Source: Micromonospora sp. CB01531
Lineage (GTDB): Bacteria; Actinomycetota; Actinomycetes; Mycobacteriales; Micromonosporaceae
Assembly (NCBI RefSeq): GCF_001905095.1
Contig: NZ_LWLS01000127.1
Location: 62,001 to 126,000, forward strand
DNA length: 64,000 nucleotides
Direction: 5' to 3'
In this document: piece after piece, positions 61,331 through 64,000 of the stretch
Layout of the letters: every line of letters begins with the position of its first letter
Position numbering within the stretch: the stretch's first letter is position 1
Program-made: the position numbers and the translations under genes
The notes under the pieces: model-generated
Seen by the model: only the letters and a program-made list of their open reading frames with translations
Told to the model about the DNA's origin: nothing
The model's database searches: none

Positions 61331-62842
61331 CGCCCCGGCCGGCGGCGTCACCTCGTCGGCCGTCCGCGGCGCGTCGACGACGGCGCTCTCCGCACCAAGC
61401 CCGATCCGGGCGTACACGGCCGGCCGGGTGCGGCGCAGCACCAGCCCCCAGAGCAGGCCGAGCAGCGCCGCCACCGGGTAGACCGCCGGGATCACCCAGC
61501 GCAGCGGCGAGTCCGGGGCGACCCCGAGCAGGATGGCGAAGTTGTCCACCGCGACCACGATGACGGCGACCAGCGCGATCGCGGCGAGGGCGGGGGCGAC
61601 GACCCGCCGCCACAGCGTCTCCTCGGTACGGGTCCGGGCGAAGAAGGCGATCACCGCGACCGCGGTGGCGGTGATCAGCAGCAACACCCCGAACCCGCCG
61701 CCGGTGCCGCCCCAGAAGAACAGCTGCACCAGCGGGTCCCAGCCGGCGGCCGCGTAGAGGACGATCACGGCCAGGCCGAGGGCGCTCTGCGCCAGGGAGG
61801 CGACCCGCGGCGCCCCGGTGAGCGGCGAGGTCTGCCCGAACAGTGCCGGCAGCACCCGCTCCCGGCCGAGCGCGAAGGCGTACCGGGCGGTGGTGTTGTG
61901 GAACGAGATCATCGCCGCCAGCAGCGAGGTGAGGAAGAGCGCCTGGCCGATGGTCACCGCGGTGTCGCCGAGGTGCGCGCCGGCGAGGTTGAAGATGAGC
62001 CCGGTGCTCTGTTCCCGGGACGCGTCGACGATCCGGTCCGGCCCGGTGGCGACGGTCATCGACCAGGCCGAGAAGGCGTACAGACCGGCGATGATGGCCA
62101 CCGACAGGTAGGTGGCCATGGGGACGGTCCGCTTCGGGTCCTTGCTCTCCTCGCTGAACACCACCGCCGACTCGAAGCCGGTGAAGCCGGTCGTGGCCAA
62201 AACCAGGATCGCGCCGACCCCCGGCACCAGTAGATTGTCCGGCGACAGGGTGGCGAAGCTGACCGAACCGCCGGCCGGGTGGGTGACCTGCGCCAGGTCG
62301 AAGACGAGGATGACGGCGATCTCGGCCAGCAGCAGCACGGCGAGCACCAGGCCGTTCACGTCCACCCGGAGCACGCCCAGCACCGCGACCAGCGCCCAGG
62401 CGACCAGGGCCACCACCCACCAGGCGGGTGAACTGCCGAAGAGCTGGCCCAGTACCGGCTCGGCGGCCGCGCCGATCGCGCCGTAGAGCCCGACCTGCAG
62501 CGCGTTGTACGCGATCAGCGCGACCCACGCCGCACCGACCCCGGCGGGCCGACCGAGCCCACGGGCGATGTACGCGTAGAACGCGCCCGCGTTCGTCAGC
62601 CGGCGGGCCATCGCCACGTAGCCGACCGCGAAGAGGGTGAGCACCACCGCGACCGCCAGGAACGCCAGCGGGATGCCGGTGACGCCGGTGACGGCGTACC
62701 CCGTGGTGACCACGCCGGCCACCACGGTCAGCGGGGCGGCGGCGGAGAGGACGAAGAAGACGACCGACGGTATGCCGAGCCGGCCGCGGGCCAGGGCCTC
62801 GGAGAGGTTGCTGGGACGCTCGACTGTGGCTGCAGGGGGCAT
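61316..62842 (-). CDS. APC superfamily amino acid permease
   Basis: 508 residues, ATG 62842 chosen because homologous sequence begins there. About 12-14 membrane spans; GIPSVVFFVLSAAAPLTVVA is the APC first span, TGFTGFESAVVFSEESKDPK the conserved loop, and ISFHNTTARYAFALGRERVL the helix 8 region. Imports amino acids or similar amines. Upstream of the GNAT gene and probably coexpressed. Confidence 0.9.
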   Translation of the reverse strand: MPPAATVERPSNLSEALARGRLGIPSVVFFVLSAAAPLTVVAGVVTTGYAVTGVTGIPLAFLAVAVVLTLFAVGYVAMARRLTNAGAFYAYIARGLGRPAGVGAAWVALIAYNALQVGLYGAIGAAAEPVLGQLFGSSPAWWVVALVAWALVAVLGVLRVDVNGLVLAVLLLAEIAVILVFDLAQVTHPAGGSVSFATLSPDNLLVPGVGAILVLATTGFTGFESAVVFSEESKDPKRTVPMATYLSVAIIAGLYAFSAWSMTVATGPDRIVDASREQSTGLIFNLAGAHLGDTAVTIGQALFLTSLLAAMISFHNTTARYAFALGRERVLPALFGQTSPLTGAPRVASLAQSALGLAVIVLYAAAGWDPLVQLFFWGGTGGGFGVLLLITATAVAVIAFFARTRTEETLWRRVVAPALAAIALVAVIVVAVDNFAILLGVAPDSPLRWVIPAVYPVAALLGLLWGLVLRRTRPAVYARIGLGAESAVVDAPRTADEVTPPAGAEVTA

Positions 62843-62889
62843 GGGGGCTGCTCCGGTGGAGGGGAGGAATGGGGGCGGTAACCCGGAGG

Positions 62890-63516
62890 TCAGGGGATGC
62901 CGCGCAGCACCGCGGCACCGACGGCGGCCTCGGTGTGCCCGACCAGTTCCTTCAGCGGTGCGGGCAGCGTGGGGATGAGCCCGCTCAGCCGGTGGTGGGC
63001 CTGCGGTTCGGCGCTGAACAGCACCTCGCGGGTCAACCCGGTGGCGGCGATCAGGCCGAGCAGCAGGGCGTCCGGCACGGCGATGGGCTCCGGGCGTTCC
63101 AGCAGGGTCCACAGCCGGGCCGCCGGCCAGGCGGCCGCGTTCAGATCGACCGGAACGTAGCTGAGGCTCGTCCGCAGGAGACGCCGGTTCTCCTGGCGGC
63201 GCAGCACCCCGGCGCGGGCCAGCCGCTCGCCGACCGCGGTCACGCCGGTCTGGGCCAGGAAACTGAGCCAGGTGCGGACCGCCCGGTGCTGGGCCTCGCC
63301 GATCAGCTGGTCGAGCACGGTGTGCGCGAGCGCGTCGGCCGGCGGCCGGCGGTCGAGCACGGTGATCAGTCCGGAGGCGACGGTGATCCGTCGAAAGAGG
63401 ATCAACTCGCCGAGGAGGCCGGCGGCGAGGCCGAGCCCCGTCGCGGCCGGGTGCAGTCTGGCCTTGCCCCGGCTGTCGTTGTGCGCGATCAGGAAGAACT
63501 CGTCAGCGATGAGCAA
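62890..63516 (-). CDS. GPP34 family protein
   Basis: 208 residues from TTG 63516 with GGGAGG upstream; GTG 63537 is an alternative. LIADEFFLIAHNDSRGKARL and GLGLAAGLLGELILFRRITV are the signature of GPP34 (Golgi phosphoprotein 3-like) proteins, common and multi-copy in actinomycetes; role unclear, perhaps membrane lipid binding. Confidence 0.88.
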   Translation of the reverse strand: MLIADEFFLIAHNDSRGKARLHPAATGLGLAAGLLGELILFRRITVASGLITVLDRRPPADALAHTVLDQLIGEAQHRAVRTWLSFLAQTGVTAVGERLARAGVLRRQENRRLLRTSLSYVPVDLNAAAWPAARLWTLLERPEPIAVPDALLLGLIAATGLTREVLFSAEPQAHHRLSGLIPTLPAPLKELVGHTEAAVGAAVLRGIP

Positions 63517-63659
63517 ACGAGCCTCCCGGCTGTCCACAGGCGATGGCTGATACCGGGAAGAGAATGCACCGCAAGCTCCGGGGATGCAACTCCCGAATTC
63601 CACGGTTGCAGTCCGTGCTCGGCGTGAGCTGGGGATCTTGGCGTGCCAAACTCGACGGC

Positions 63660-64000
63660 GTGACCGCCAGTCCCACCGTTCGTCGCCGCCGCATCGCCCG
63701 GGAACTCCGCCAACTGCGCGAACGCGCGGGGATGACCCTCGACGTGGCCGCGCGCCAGCTCGACATGTCGAAGAGCAACCTCTCCCGCATTGAGAACGCG
63801 CAGATCGGCATCAAACCGCGGGACGTCCGGGCCGCGCTCGCGCTCTACCAGGTGACCGGTGCGGACGCCGAGGCGCTGATCGAGATCGCCCGAGGGGCGC
63901 AGCAGCGCGGCTGGTGGCAGAACTACAGCGACGTCCTGCCGGAGTGGTTCGAGTTCTACGTCGGGCTGGAGGCCGAGGCGGCGACGCTGCGCACGTACGA
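63660..64000 (+). CDS. XRE/DUF5753-type regulator, cut by window end
   Basis: Partial, 113 residues from GTG 63660. HTH RQLRERAGMTLDVAARQLDM then SKSNLSRIENAQIG, followed by the start of a DUF5753 domain (RGWWQNYSDVLPEWFEFYVG, LEAEAATLRTY). These actinomycete regulators are usually followed by a small DUF397 gene, which would lie outside the window. Confidence 0.88.
   Translation, partial: MTASPTVRRRRIARELRQLRERAGMTLDVAARQLDMSKSNLSRIENAQIGIKPRDVRAALALYQVTGADAEALIEIARGAQQRGWWQNYSDVLPEWFEFYVGLEAEAATLRTY

Overview
The window is high-GC actinobacterial chromosome carrying a complete integrated siphovirus-type prophage. The flanking genes (a SigB/SigF-family sigma factor, GPP34 protein, DUF1684 protein, GH15 hydrolase, MarR-pirin pair, DUF5753-type regulator) and a dispersed 55-bp inverted repeat suggest Micromonosporaceae, probably Micromonospora. 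That placement is inferred from gene content only.

Layout. 145-309 and 52046-52383 are the two halves of one metallophosphoesterase gene split by the phage. Rejoining them across the dinucleotide TG (308-309 and 52046-52047) restores a 166-residue frame and the GHSHIPW metal-site motif. The prophage is 51,738 bp. From the left it holds: a large serine integrase (349-2010); a leftward block of small genes (2.06-9.0 kb) with WhiB, ThyX and a predicted dATP/dGTP diphosphohydrolase; a 1.2-kb regulatory region (9.0-10.2 kb) with three tandem leftward promoters, direct repeats and stem-loops; HNH, terminase, portal, capsid and tail genes (10.2-30.9 kb); a lysis region with an endolysin, membrane proteins, a dCMP deaminase and a thioredoxin (30.9-33.4 kb); an immunity region (33.4-36.4 kb) with a Cluster-A-like repressor, a lysogeny-type membrane protein and an XRE regulator; an early replication operon (36.4-47.5 kb) with a Cas4/RecB-like nuclease, helicase-like ATPase, C5 methylase, Hjc-like resolvase, split primase, metallophosphatase, sigma-like pair and class II ribonucleotide reductase; a C5 methylase / GIY-YIG nuclease / Vsr island (47.6-50.1 kb); and a leftward set with DUF2637 and HTH proteins (50.1-51.95 kb) beside attR. 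Chromosome resumes to 64 kb.

How it works together. ThyX, class II ribonucleotide reductase, dCMP deaminase and nucleotide pyrophosphohydrolases shape dNTP pools. The primase pieces, the ATPase, nucleases and resolvase support replication and recombination; no DNA polymerase gene was seen. About 27 copies of a 16-bp motif (consensus near ACGTGTAACTGTGAGC) lie at gene starts and junctions across the phage. Nearly all point the way the local genes are transcribed, and several contain the start codon. This is how stoperators behave in L5-like mycobacteriophages, and the gene at 33776 has a C-terminal region like the repressors of that group, so a stoperator-type immunity system is proposed.

The most unusual feature is a family of four 46-48-nt elements (6.68-8.36 kb) between leftward genes. 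Each has a 7-bp acceptor-like stem and a T-arm-like hairpin with a TTCGA-type loop but no room for D and anticodon arms. One encodes ACCA at its 3' end.
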